Part shown: positions 54,745 through 63,398 of the stretch, piece by piece | Numbering within the stretch: position 1 is the stretch's first letter | How the letters are laid out: the number at the start of each line of letters is the position of its first letter | Origin: Mobilitalea sibirica | Lineage (GTDB): Bacteria; Bacillota; Clostridia; Lachnospirales; Lachnospiraceae | Reading direction: 5' to 3' | Length of the DNA stretch: 64,000 nucleotides | Assembly (NCBI RefSeq): GCF_015999265.1 | Contig: NZ_JAEAGR010000012.1 | Location: 1 to 64,000 of the forward strand | Program-made: the position numbers and the translations under genes | Notes under the pieces: model-generated | The model's input: the letters and a program-made list of their open reading frames with translations, nothing else | Databases searched by the model: none | What the model was told of the DNA's origin: nothing

Positions 54745-55761
54745 CTATTTTCTAAGAACAATTCCAATCAGCTTGTCCATAAATCCGTCATATAGTTTCT
54801 TCACAAATGTGCTAGAATAAACAATTGTAATTAAGGCTGTCATAAAAACAGAATACAGTAGATAAAGATAGGGTTGGTTATAAAAAACCTTCAACTTTTC
54901 CAATAACGGTATTGTGAACAAATGTAGGATATATACGGTCAAGGTACCGGTTCCAATCTTAGATAAAAGGCTTTTCTTATTACTCATCAGATTTATTATC
55001 ACAGCTGTCATAAGCAGTGCTACTGCATATACAATCAAGCGAAAAAACATTCCCTCAAATTCTGAATTCTCAGGATATGCCTTTCGTAAATACAAAACCT
55101 CCACCTTAAATATATCATTGCCAACTATCCATGTTGAAAAACTCCCTACAGCAACAATTACTAATACAGAAATAACCTTGGGTAACTTCCTAATTATTTT
55201 AACATGTTCTTGTGTACAGTAATAACCCATGAGAAAAAAAGGAAGAAAACAAACTACTCTTCCTAAGGCCATATAATTGGAAAACTCCTTACTGTAACCA
55301 CTTAATAAGCCTATAACAAAACTAAGAGGTAACAAATATCGGATTTTAATCAAATCCTTTAAGAAAAACTTCCATAAAAACAAGGCCAAAAGATACCATA
55401 GACCCCATAACGGCCGAAAAAAACGAAATCCAAAATAAGGTTCTCCGATGATAAACATCTTAAACAAATAATTAAATACATTCAAAACCAGATAAGGCAT
55501 TAAGATAGCTTCAAATGCATTGTTTCTGCCTTTTTCCAGATTCTTTGAGAAATATCCGGACACAAAGGCCATGGCAGGCATATGAAAAAAAAACACAAAA
55601 AAGTAAAGGCTTTTTATCAAATCATACTTAGATATCATTGAAGTCAGTAAATGCCCCCAAACAACTAAAACAATTAATACTGCTCTCATATTATCAAAGA
55701 CATAATCTCGTGGCAGTTGTCTATCCAATGATATGGGATTTTTGCTTACTGGTACCTTCAT
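54745..55761 (-). CDS. Acyltransferase 3 family membrane protein
   Basis: 338 residues from the ATG at 55761, eight bases after AAGGAGC. The frame opens 31 codons upstream at a TTG, but that extension has no site. About ten hydrophobic helices follow a short N-terminus with RDYVFDNMRAVLIVLVVWGH, the catalytic-type His of acyltransferase-3 (OafA/fucose-4-O-acetylase-like) proteins. FFFHMPAMAFVSGYF is the second signature. Such enzymes put acetyl or succinyl groups on surface sugars. It is upstream of the TagF-like gene in transcript order, 138 bp apart, so both may decorate the same wall polymer. Confidence 0.87.
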   Translation of the reverse strand: MKVPVSKNPISLDRQLPRDYVFDNMRAVLIVLVVWGHLLTSMISKYDLIKSLYFFVFFFHMPAMAFVSGYFSKNLEKGRNNAFEAILMPYLVLNVFNYLFKMFIIGEPYFGFRFFRPLWGLWYLLALFLWKFFLKDLIKIRYLLPLSFVIGLLSGYSKEFSNYMALGRVVCFLPFFLMGYYCTQEHVKIIRKLPKVISVLVIVAVGSFSTWIVGNDIFKVEVLYLRKAYPENSEFEGMFFRLIVYAVALLMTAVIINLMSNKKSLLSKIGTGTLTVYILHLFTIPLLEKLKVFYNQPYLYLLYSVFMTALITIVYSSTFVKKLYDGFMDKLIGIVLRK

Positions 55762-55940
55762 ATACTTGGCTCCTTGTTTCTTATATTGCTCCCATTTTCT
55801 AAGTTTCTTAGAAAAAATTTTTTTCGTAATTAAATAACATAATGATTTTAGCAAAGAATGTCTTAGGATGCAATAATTATTATTTTTCTAGTAAATATTG
55901 TAATTTTGATTATTTGAAATTCACATAAATAAAAAACTAA

Positions 55941-56124
55941 AAGGACCGTCCCAAACATCCGTCTACGATATAATCGGTCCATCTCCTTTTAGATCATTTA
56001 TAAGCCAACGTATTATGCCAGACAAATCATACGAAATTTTGCACAATTTGATATTCGACTTATAAGTCTAAAGAACGGAGTATCCCCCATAAATTGCAGT
56101 CGTAAATGCTTTGAAACAGCCCTT
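55941..56124. repeat. Palindromic element with GGCTGTTTC-type tips
   Basis: 184 bp in the 56125-55855 intergenic gap. The left tip AAGGaCcGTcCCAAA matches the complement of the right tip (AAGGGCTGTTTCAAA) with four mismatches. Inner arms run ATCTCC-TTTTAGATC-TTATAAG against CTTATAAG-TCTAAAG-GGAGTAT. No reading frame and no family core, but the tip is like those of the repeats at 16291, 40233 and 50904. Confidence 0.6.
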
Positions 56125-56205
56125 ATGAATTAAGTATAAAATATTTGTATCTATTGTACCTATAAAATGGGACTATAAGTATATCATAAATAGAAGTATC
56201 GTGAT

Positions 56206-58611
56206 TTACATGATAAGTAAGATATCATTAACCTCTTTCATGCTATCCTCCGGCAGATAATTCTTCTCCATTTTAACACCGTTAACATAGAATTCTTTAT
56301 ATCCGCTTTCAGCTCCGGATTCATTCTTAACCTTGATTGACAGCTTTTTACCCCGGAAGGTCTTTTCCATAGAGAATTCCCTCCAGTCACTCGGAATACT
56401 GGGAGCTATCGTAAGTCCGTTAAGATCCGGCCTCATACCCAAGATACCTTCCACGCATCCTACCATAACCGTGGACGCAGTACCTGTCAACCAGTGGACA
56501 TGAGCTCTTCCTTCAAAAGGACTAGCAACACTTTCAACAAACTGTCCGTGAGCATAAGGTTCGATCACTCTGATTTCGGCATGATCATTCATTGACGCCG
56601 GACTGGACTCGGTAAAGTATTCAAAGGCACGGTTACCATGTCCCATCAGTGCTTCGGCTAGTATGATCCATCCCTGAGGTTGGGAGAAGATACCTCCGTT
56701 TTCCTTCGTGGTTGGATTAAATAAAATAGCAAGAGCACCCTCAAAGGCATGGTCCACATAAGGCGGTGCCATAACTCTGACCCCGTACTTCGTGTTCAAT
56801 TCCCTGTGTACACTTTCCAAAGCCTTCTCAGCCTGTTCCCTCGTAGCCAGACCACTGATGACTGACCAGGATTGGGGATTTAACCACATGCTGGCTTCCG
56901 GATCTTTTTTCGAACCGATTACCTGACCATCTTCCTTAAATCCACGGATGAAGCGGTCATCCTCCCAGCAGTAATTGTTAATCGTATCCTTAAGTTCCTT
57001 TTGTACTCTGTCTATATATGCAATATATTCCTCATCCTTCTTATCCGTAGCGATATCCCGAATCACAGACATAGCATAATAAAGCTGGAGAGCCACAAAG
57101 GTAGATTCCCCTTTCTTACCAAGTCTTAAGCAGTCATTCCAGTCTGCATGAAGCCCTGCAGGCATACCATGTACACTTAGGCGCTCCATTGAGAAATTAA
57201 TTGCCCTTTTTAAATGATCATATACCGTTCCTTCGTCCTTGTTGGCATATGGGATAACCTCATCTAAGAAGGCTTTATCTCCGGTCTCAGCCATATATTT
57301 ATAAACCGTAGGGAATAACCACAACGCATCATCCGCACGATAAGCAGGATGACCTGTCGCCTGAACATAAGAGAAATCATCCGGTGTATCCTCATGTCCG
57401 GCATTATGATTAAATTTAACCAAAGGAAGACCGCCGCCATTATCCACCTGAGCGGATAGCATAAATACGATTTTATCCTTAGCCATCCCAGGATCCAGAT
57501 GTATAATACCCTGAATATCCTGAACCGTATCTCGATAGCCATAGCCGTTTCTAAGACCGGCATAGATAAAGGAAGCAGCTCTGGACCAGATAAAAGTAAT
57601 AAAGCATTGGTATGCATTCCAAGTATTTAGCATTGCATTAAAGCTCTCACTGGGAGTCTTAACTTGGAAGTTGGATAACTTACCATGCCAATAATTAATA
57701 AGTTCATTTAATTCCGTATCTATAACGCTTAAATCAGAATAATAATCGAGTATTTCTCGGGATTGTTTATCATTCTTTTGTCCTAACAAAAATACAAATT
57801 CCCTGCTCTCTCCCGGCTGTAAGGTCATCTTCGTATGAAGCGCACCGCAGGCGTTGGAATTATAATTTAAAGTATTGTCGCAAGCCCCCATCTCTACTGC
57901 AATCGGATTCCCATAGCTGCGATAACTTCCGATGAAGGACGATTTATTACCGTTATAGGACTCAACCGCTGCTCCTGCTAGGCCGAAGAATCTTTCCCTA
58001 AAGTTGGTGCCTTCTTCATTCTTTTGATCATTTTCATTGATCGTCTGTAATATCTTATTGCCTTTAAAATAGGTCTTTGTAATAAATAAAGTATATTGCA
58101 GATTCACCTGATCATTTTCATAATTACTTTCATTGGTAAATTCGATAAAACCAAAGGTCGAGATATTTCTAGGTCTGTCACCGGTATTCTTAACCGTAAC
58201 CTTCCATACCTCATGGGTTTTATTAAGCGGAACATAATAAAGCACCTCGGAAGCGATATCCTTATACTGTGCCTTAATCTTCGTATAAGCAGTTCCATGG
58301 TGACAGGCACTCTGGTATTTATCATACCCTTCTCCCAAAGGTTTTCCCACTGGCTGCCAGGAAGCAGACCAATAATCCGTTTCATCGTCATCACGAAGAT
58401 AAACATATCTCCCCGGCTTATCCTCTTGATTAAAGATGTAACGGGATATTCTTCCGTTAGCACCGCTCTTTACAAAGCTGTAGCCCCCTGCATTGTTTGA
58501 TATGATTGCCCCGTATTCCGGAGAGCCGAGATAATTAGCCCAAGGTGCCGGTGTATCCGGTCTGGTAATCACATACTCTTTGTTTTTCTCATCAAAATAA
58601 CCGTAATTCAT
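56206..58611 (-). CDS. GH94 disaccharide phosphorylase
   Basis: 801 residues, the length of chitobiose- and cellobiose-phosphorylases. GH94 enzymes cleave a beta-linked disaccharide with phosphate to give sugar-1-phosphate, saving ATP. YGYFDEKNKEYVITRPDTPA begins the beta-sandwich. In the helical barrel HADWNDCL places the general acid at Asp490 (Asp492 in Vibrio chitobiose phosphorylase), and TKENGGIFSQPQGW, RVIEPYAHGQF and WLTGTAS form the phosphate and substrate site. The N-terminal motifs look more chitobiose- than cellobiose-phosphorylase-like, but its gene lies next to an oligoxylanase, so I leave substrate open. No signal peptide; cytosolic. GGAGTGAGGG precedes ATG. Confidence 0.92.
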   Translation of the reverse strand: MNYGYFDEKNKEYVITRPDTPAPWANYLGSPEYGAIISNNAGGYSFVKSGANGRISRYIFNQEDKPGRYVYLRDDDETDYWSASWQPVGKPLGEGYDKYQSACHHGTAYTKIKAQYKDIASEVLYYVPLNKTHEVWKVTVKNTGDRPRNISTFGFIEFTNESNYENDQVNLQYTLFITKTYFKGNKILQTINENDQKNEEGTNFRERFFGLAGAAVESYNGNKSSFIGSYRSYGNPIAVEMGACDNTLNYNSNACGALHTKMTLQPGESREFVFLLGQKNDKQSREILDYYSDLSVIDTELNELINYWHGKLSNFQVKTPSESFNAMLNTWNAYQCFITFIWSRAASFIYAGLRNGYGYRDTVQDIQGIIHLDPGMAKDKIVFMLSAQVDNGGGLPLVKFNHNAGHEDTPDDFSYVQATGHPAYRADDALWLFPTVYKYMAETGDKAFLDEVIPYANKDEGTVYDHLKRAINFSMERLSVHGMPAGLHADWNDCLRLGKKGESTFVALQLYYAMSVIRDIATDKKDEEYIAYIDRVQKELKDTINNYCWEDDRFIRGFKEDGQVIGSKKDPEASMWLNPQSWSVISGLATREQAEKALESVHRELNTKYGVRVMAPPYVDHAFEGALAILFNPTTKENGGIFSQPQGWIILAEALMGHGNRAFEYFTESSPASMNDHAEIRVIEPYAHGQFVESVASPFEGRAHVHWLTGTASTVMVGCVEGILGMRPDLNGLTIAPSIPSDWREFSMEKTFRGKKLSIKVKNESGAESGYKEFYVNGVKMEKNYLPEDSMKEVNDILLIM

Positions 58612-58820
58612 ATAACCCTCACTCCTTTATAATTATTTATATTGTTATGCAGAATACTCCTTTTCTTATCATCCTTTATCCATAGGCAATTTATCGCTGC
58701 GTTTCCTATCCTTCGGATATCTATCATTGCCCTTTTTTAAGATAGTTGAAATGATTTTTCCCTCATCTTTATGAATTATCCTGCTATAATCTTACTGTTA
58801 TAATCTATATTAAATTAGTT

Positions 58821-58889
58821 AGAACCACCAAGCTTAGACTTATAAATTCTTCCTAAGTCTACTGTTTGAAAACATTCATTCGTGGTTCT
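58821..58889. terminator. Nested hairpin between GH94 and GH8 genes
   Basis: AGAACCAC (58821-58828) pairs with GTGGTTCT (58882-58889), and inside it TAGACTTA (58835-58842) pairs with TAAGTCTA (58854-58861). A T-run follows on the plus strand, while on the minus strand the flank is A-rich, so it is not a classical terminator for the GH8 transcript. The remaining 58612-58820 gap shows no gene. Confidence 0.45.
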
Positions 58890-58931
58890 TTTTTGTAATA
58901 AGCTCTTCTTAGCAGATAAACTTTATCAGGT

Positions 58932-60062
58932 TTATTTCCAGATTCTATAATTACCGCTAAGTGCAAGTAAAGCAAACAGATAAAGGCAATTATCATAATA
59001 TCGGCGGTCTCCCTTTCGAAGCGGCGTATTCCAGAACAGTTCCACACATTCCTTCTGATATTTCCCTTTGCTGGCCAAGGATGCCTGTGCATTGGTTGCT
59101 ATGATTGCAACCGGATGAAGCGCCTTCTCCTCAATAATTGAACCGTCTATTTCATAGATTAAATCGCTTTTCCCTTTCACTGTCTCACAAAAGAAGGTCT
59201 GTATCTTATCTGCACATTCGCTCTGCCATTCATCCTTACCAAACCATTCATAATCAAGACCCAGATTCGCCGGTACCCGGTAAGCATCGCTATAGTATCT
59301 TTCTCTGTTATCCTTCCTATAAGGGCTGCCATCATAGTGGGAATATTCCGGTGCAAGGCCGGTTACAGGATGACAGGCTTTGTGTAGATATTCCCTGCTG
59401 GCTGCGGCTGCTTCCTTCCAAAACTCCCGATCCTCCGGGTCTGCCCACTCTGCAAATAATTCATAGAAATGGGGCAGATGATAAGACGGATCAGTAAAAT
59501 CACAATTTGGAATAAATTTTATCAATTTATTACTCGGTTCCCACATCGGATCTCCCGGGGTTCCGTTCTCTCCCTTATGCACACATTCGTGAAGGATAGC
59601 CTTCGCTTCTTTGGAATAATTGTAAATCCCTTCTCCGTCACCCCAGCGATGAGAGGCAAAGAATAAAGCCATTGCAAAATACTCTTCTCCGTCCGGGGCA
59701 GGACCTAGTGCATTCTTAGTACCGTCCGGCTGAACCGACCATGCAAAGTAACCGCTGTTATATCCGCTCTCCATCCACATATATGTCTTAGAAAAATTCC
59801 AAAGACGGTCAAATTCTTTCTTCCAATCCCTCTGAACGCACATCATCATAGCATAGGACATTCCTTCGGTTCTGGCATCATGATTACCCGTGTCCTCAAA
59901 ATACGCCATGTCATTGCCAACCTCGTGATAGAATCTTTCCTCATCAGGACCATAGAATATTGTCTGATATGCTTCCTCTACTTTTTTCTCAATAGCATCT
60001 TCATCATAACCAAACTCTTTGAATAAATTTCTGTACTCTCCGGTATAAAAAGCACCTTTCAT
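58932..60062 (-). CDS. GH8 reducing-end xylose-releasing exo-oligoxylanase (Rex)
   Basis: 376 residues. It follows the Bacillus halodurans Rex sequence closely: GAFYTGEYRNLFKEFGY at the start, NHDARTEGMSYAMMM with general acid Glu66 (Glu70 in Rex), GYFAWSVQPDGTKNALGPAPDGEEYF, ASHRWGDGEG, DPSYHLPHFYELFAEWA and YYSDAYRVPANLGLD with likely base Asp259, ending in YYDNCLYLFALLALSGN. The enzyme trims xylose from the reducing end of xylo-oligosaccharides in the cytosol (no signal peptide). AAAGGAG precedes ATG. It lies 320 bp upstream of the GH94 gene in transcript order, and the xylB gene at the window end would take up the xylose product. Confidence 0.95.
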   Translation of the reverse strand: MKGAFYTGEYRNLFKEFGYDEDAIEKKVEEAYQTIFYGPDEERFYHEVGNDMAYFEDTGNHDARTEGMSYAMMMCVQRDWKKEFDRLWNFSKTYMWMESGYNSGYFAWSVQPDGTKNALGPAPDGEEYFAMALFFASHRWGDGEGIYNYSKEAKAILHECVHKGENGTPGDPMWEPSNKLIKFIPNCDFTDPSYHLPHFYELFAEWADPEDREFWKEAAAASREYLHKACHPVTGLAPEYSHYDGSPYRKDNRERYYSDAYRVPANLGLDYEWFGKDEWQSECADKIQTFFCETVKGKSDLIYEIDGSIIEEKALHPVAIIATNAQASLASKGKYQKECVELFWNTPLRKGDRRYYDNCLYLFALLALSGNYRIWK

Positions 60063-60240
60063 GATAAACTCCTTTCAAACCATCATTCGGTTTCATAGCG
60101 AATTTGTCCAGCTTAAACCATAACAATAAAATATTAAAATCGCCATCTTATCTTTGTATATCTCTTATATTCTAAAGTGTCTGTCATACCGATACAATGT
60201 CGTTACTTATCCTTTTTTTGTAATATCTGTTACTATTAAC

Positions 60241-61125
60241 CTAACTTCTTGCTGCTTTACTTAAAATATCCTTTAATTCCTCCACAGTAAAGTTGTAATG
60301 CTTACTACAGAAATGACAGTTCACTTCGATTGTCTCATTATCATCAATCATTTCCTGAATATCCTTCTGTCCAATGGATATAATTGCTTTTTCCACCCTC
60401 TTTTTACTGCAATTACATTCAAAGGAGGCAGGAAACTTACCGGTTATCTCTAAGCCCAGTTCTCCCAGTATATATTCCAGTATCATTTCCGGTGTCATTT
60501 CCTTATCTAAAAGTTTGGTTATGCTGTCAATCTCGCCTATTTTTTTCTCAAGATGATCAATCACCTCTTCGGAAGCAAAGGGCATTAATTGAATGATAAA
60601 GCCTCCTGCCCGTCTGACGGTATTATCCTTATTCATCAGTACTCCCAGGGCAACACTGGAGGGTACTTGCTCACTGGTAACAAAATAATAAGTTAGATCC
60701 TCCGCAATTTCACCGGATACCAGATGGGTCTGACCGGTATATGGTTCTCTGAGTCCAAGATCTTTAATTACCGTCAAGACCCCGGCACCAATCGCTCCGC
60801 CTACATCCAGTTTCCCCTTATCATTAGCAGGAATTATGATTTCAGGATGATGGGCATAGCCCTTCACAGTTCCCTTAGAATCAGCCGTTACCGTAAGACC
60901 TCCTATGGGGCCGCTTCCCTTAATCTGAAGAGTTACCAGATCCTTCTCCCCCTTCATCATATTTCCCATCATTAATCCCGCCGTTAGAAGGCGTCCCAGT
61001 GCCGCTGTAGCTACAGGGCTGGTTCCATGAATATGTCTGGCGTGCTCCACTAACTCCCTTGTGGTTGCAGCAAAAGCCAGTATCTGTGACTGTGCTGCAT
61101 TCGCTCTTATTATATAATCTGTCAT
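60241..61125 (-). CDS. hslO: Redox-regulated chaperone Hsp33
   Basis: 294 residues from the ATG at 61125, eight bases after GGAGG; three in-frame ATG codons upstream lie before that site. Hsp33 is a cytosolic holdase activated by oxidation. MTDYIIRANAAQSQILAFAA and the GLTVTADSKGTVKGY, GVLTVIKDLG and GQTHLVSGEIAEDLTYYF segments are family signatures. The C-terminal zinc switch is present as CNCSKK near residue 236 and CHFCSKHY near 268, i.e. CxC and CxxC. It is transcribed alone. Confidence 0.95.
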   Translation of the reverse strand: MTDYIIRANAAQSQILAFAATTRELVEHARHIHGTSPVATAALGRLLTAGLMMGNMMKGEKDLVTLQIKGSGPIGGLTVTADSKGTVKGYAHHPEIIIPANDKGKLDVGGAIGAGVLTVIKDLGLREPYTGQTHLVSGEIAEDLTYYFVTSEQVPSSVALGVLMNKDNTVRRAGGFIIQLMPFASEEVIDHLEKKIGEIDSITKLLDKEMTPEMILEYILGELGLEITGKFPASFECNCSKKRVEKAIISIGQKDIQEMIDDNETIEVNCHFCSKHYNFTVEELKDILSKAARS

Positions 61126-61236
61126 ATAAAATTCCTCCATATAATACATTATTGAAAGCACAATTCCTATCTGATACAGTAACAGTCGACCGTAATTATT
61201 ATCTACTGCACTTTAAACTTCCATATGAATAAAACT

Positions 61237-61464
61237 TTAACACTGATTATTCATGAAACAGGTATGGCTACATGAATAATCTGGGTTTAATTCGAATCCT
61301 ATGGAATATTTGATATTTCCATATGGTAACCACCTTACATCATTATCTGCCAAACCATTATTATTATTCGATAACCTCTTCATAACATTCCTTGTAGTAT
61401 TAGATCCACATGCTATAAGTACTATCGAAATTAACAATCGAATAGATTGCTGTGCAAAACACAT
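61237..61464 (-). CDS. Possible small lipoprotein (doubtful)
   Basis: A 75-residue frame in the 427-bp gap between hslO and a methyltransferase gene. After six residues comes IRLLISIVLIACGS, whose LIAC resembles a lipobox, followed by a polar stretch with NNNN and four more cysteines near the end. GGAG is 19 bases from the ATG, which is too far. No family is recognised. It may be a chance open frame; the signal-like start is the only positive evidence. No other gene or clear signal was found in this gap. Confidence 0.28.
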   Translation of the reverse strand: MCFAQQSIRLLISIVLIACGSNTTRNVMKRLSNNNNGLADNDVRWLPYGNIKYSIGFELNPDYSCSHTCFMNNQC

Positions 61465-61551
61465 GCAACAGTAATCTTAGCTCCGGATATATGCGTAGCT
61501 TTTTATGACAGATTAGACCAATAGTTCACTGAACTATATTTATGAGGGAGG

Positions 61552-62337
61552 TCACTCCCGGGGCAGATATAATTTATCCTTCTGTCTTTTTTCCCGGGCT
61601 ATGATATAAACCCTTTCGCTATCTGGTTTGGGTTTTTTTTCTGTCAGGGTATCATATGCCGCAACCCATTCCATACCTGCTTTCTCTATCAGAGCCTTTA
61701 TAACCTCCAGATCATATGCTCTCCTGTAATGGGTTTCCTCATATTTCTTATATATTCCTGCATCTTCGTCCTGCGGAAGAAACAAGGTTAAATTCACTTC
61801 ATTCATCATCTCATCTTCGTAATAAGTATTCTCCCAGATAAAACTGCCCTCTTCTCGGTTCTCCGCTATCGTATGATCTCCCAATATCTCCTCATATTCA
61901 TATCTAGTATCCAGATCAAAGATAAATAGTCCGTTTTCATCCAGATAGTTATTGACTAGAGTAAATACCTTAAGAAGCTCCTCCTCCTGAAGGATATAAT
62001 TCATACTGTCGCAGACGCTGATAACAGCAGCGACCGTTCCATAAAGCTCAAATTCCCTCATATCCTGACAGAGATATAAGATACCATCCTCTCGATCGGC
62101 ACTTATTTGCCTGGCAATGGATAACATCTCCTGGGAATTATCAATTCCTATCATATCATAACCCTTGTCCGACATTAGTCTGGTCATACTGCCGGTTCCA
62201 CATCCTAGGTCAAGCACTAATCCCTTATCAATCTTATGTTTTTTTAATAAATATTCTACATAATCCGCCCAAGAATCGTATGGTACATTGTCCATAAAGA
62301 TATCATAAACGGATGCAAATTCAGTGTATGGTTGCAT
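61552..62337 (-). CDS. Class I SAM-dependent methyltransferase
   Basis: A 261-residue Rossmann-type methyltransferase. LVLDLGCGTGSMTRLM (about 39-54) is the SAM-binding motif I, DMIGIDNSQEMLSIA (about 60-74) motif II with the ribose-binding Asp, and AAVISVCDSMNYIL (about 104-117) lies at the substrate side. FAVYDIFMDNVPYDSWADY-like opening residues are typical of a widespread Firmicutes group found near ribosomal silencing and comE genes, whose substrate is unknown. AAAGGAGCTG precedes ATG. It is transcribed alone, downstream of nothing recognisable. Confidence 0.88.
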   Translation of the reverse strand: MQPYTEFASVYDIFMDNVPYDSWADYVEYLLKKHKIDKGLVLDLGCGTGSMTRLMSDKGYDMIGIDNSQEMLSIARQISADREDGILYLCQDMREFELYGTVAAVISVCDSMNYILQEEELLKVFTLVNNYLDENGLFIFDLDTRYEYEEILGDHTIAENREEGSFIWENTYYEDEMMNEVNLTLFLPQDEDAGIYKKYEETHYRRAYDLEVIKALIEKAGMEWVAAYDTLTEKKPKPDSERVYIIAREKRQKDKLYLPRE

Positions 62338-62629
62338 TATGGCAGCTCCTTTCCTCCTGGTCTGTAAAAATCGTGATTTATTAATTAACTATAATCATCC
62401 AAATATAGTGAACTACCACTCAGCTATAGCTAACTGGATATCAGCTAAATCGCTTTAAAATATAATCTTTCCTAACAAACTGCTAAAGTTACTTTTCTAG
62501 TATTATAACTGATTCTTCCTTAATTTATCAATGATTCTATATTTTACTGATTATCTATTTTATCATAATAAATTTTGCTAATCAAACGAAACATGCATCG
62601 AATTGTTTTCGATGTAGTGACAAAAGGAC

Positions 62630-62927
62630 GGTTGCTGACAGGACTACCGGTAAATGGGATACCATTTTGAAGAGCCGGTTACAGTTTACTAGCACTTCTA
62701 AGGTATCTTCACTCACTTAAAGTAATCAGACCGCACAAAAACTCCTTACGAAATACAGAGAAAACCTACGCAGTAGCTTTCCTCTGTATTTCCCTCGTCA
62801 GACAGTTTGTGCTCGTGCGAATTAGCGCACGTCTGATTTTATCGTTCGCTCAGCTACCTAAGAATTGCAGGTAAACTGAAAATGCTTTCAAAACAGTATC
62901 CCATTACCGTCCGTCCTGTTAGCAACC
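62630..62927. repeat. 298-bp palindromic element with 60-bp arms
   Basis: The left arm GGTTGCTGACAGGAC...GGTAAATGGGATACC...ATTTTGAAGAG...CAGTTTAC matches the complement of the right arm, which ends in GTCCTGTTAGCAACC, over about 60 bp. An inner hairpin GAAATACAGAGAAA/CTTTCCTCTGTATTTCC is also present. TCGAT outside both ends may extend it. No reading frame. It does not share the family core found at 22206. Confidence 0.75.
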
Positions 62928-62944
62928 TGTCTATCGATAATTTT

Positions 62945-63240
62945 AGGATACTAATGATGCCAAATGCTCTTTCTTGCCTTTCTCTATCTTAGCTTTTGCC
63001 ATCGTTAGACCAACAAGGAATGTTACTCCGATGAATGGTTTCATCTTGTAAATCAGTAACATCCTTATGCTCAAACACAAAACTGGCGAGAAAAGTATTC
63101 CTCATGGCTCCACCAGACAGTCATTTCTTCTTTTTCCCACAGTTGTTTCGCCTTGATTTCACTAGATTTTATGGCGATTTATTTTTTATCATGCTAAAGC
63201 CTTGGTATTGCTGGCTTTCCTTTCATCGAAAATGAGTCGT
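62945..63240. other. Non-coding interval with possible gene remnant
   Basis: This 300-bp stretch before the xylB terminator has no supported gene. On the minus strand short pieces of protein-like sequence occur in different frames (KQLWEKEEMTVWWSHEEYF in one, MKPFIGVTFLVGLTMAKAKI in another). That would fit a decayed or frameshifted gene, but it could be chance. No terminal repeats mark it as an insertion sequence. Confidence 0.25.
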
Positions 63241-63260
63241 ATCTTGTTTGTGGTGTTATT

Positions 63261-63311
63261 AAAAAAATCCCCTTGTTGAAACAGCTAATAATCCTGTTTC
63301 ATACAAGGGGA
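63261..63311 (-). terminator. Rho-independent terminator of xylB
   Basis: On the minus strand TCCCCTTGTaTGAAACAG pairs with CTGTTTCaACAAGGGGA around a nine-base loop (63285-63293), followed by seven U residues (63261-63267). It lies 88 bp after the xylB stop codon. Confidence 0.88.
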
Positions 63312-63398
63312 AAATTCTTATATTAAACTTTAGTTCTTCGGCAGGTAATTACTCATCTACCGATAACACTTTTTGTAAACTTAAGCCATCCTAAATGC

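Noticed and set aside
57264-58463. Open frames of 117-119 codons overlapping the GH94 gene on the same strand in another frame, and one of 134 codons on the opposite strand
   Set aside because: They lie entirely inside a conserved GH94 sequence and show no ribosome site or protein-like composition.
59138-59497. 119-codon plus-strand frame opposite the GH8 gene
   Set aside because: Antisense to a highly conserved enzyme and without a ribosome site.
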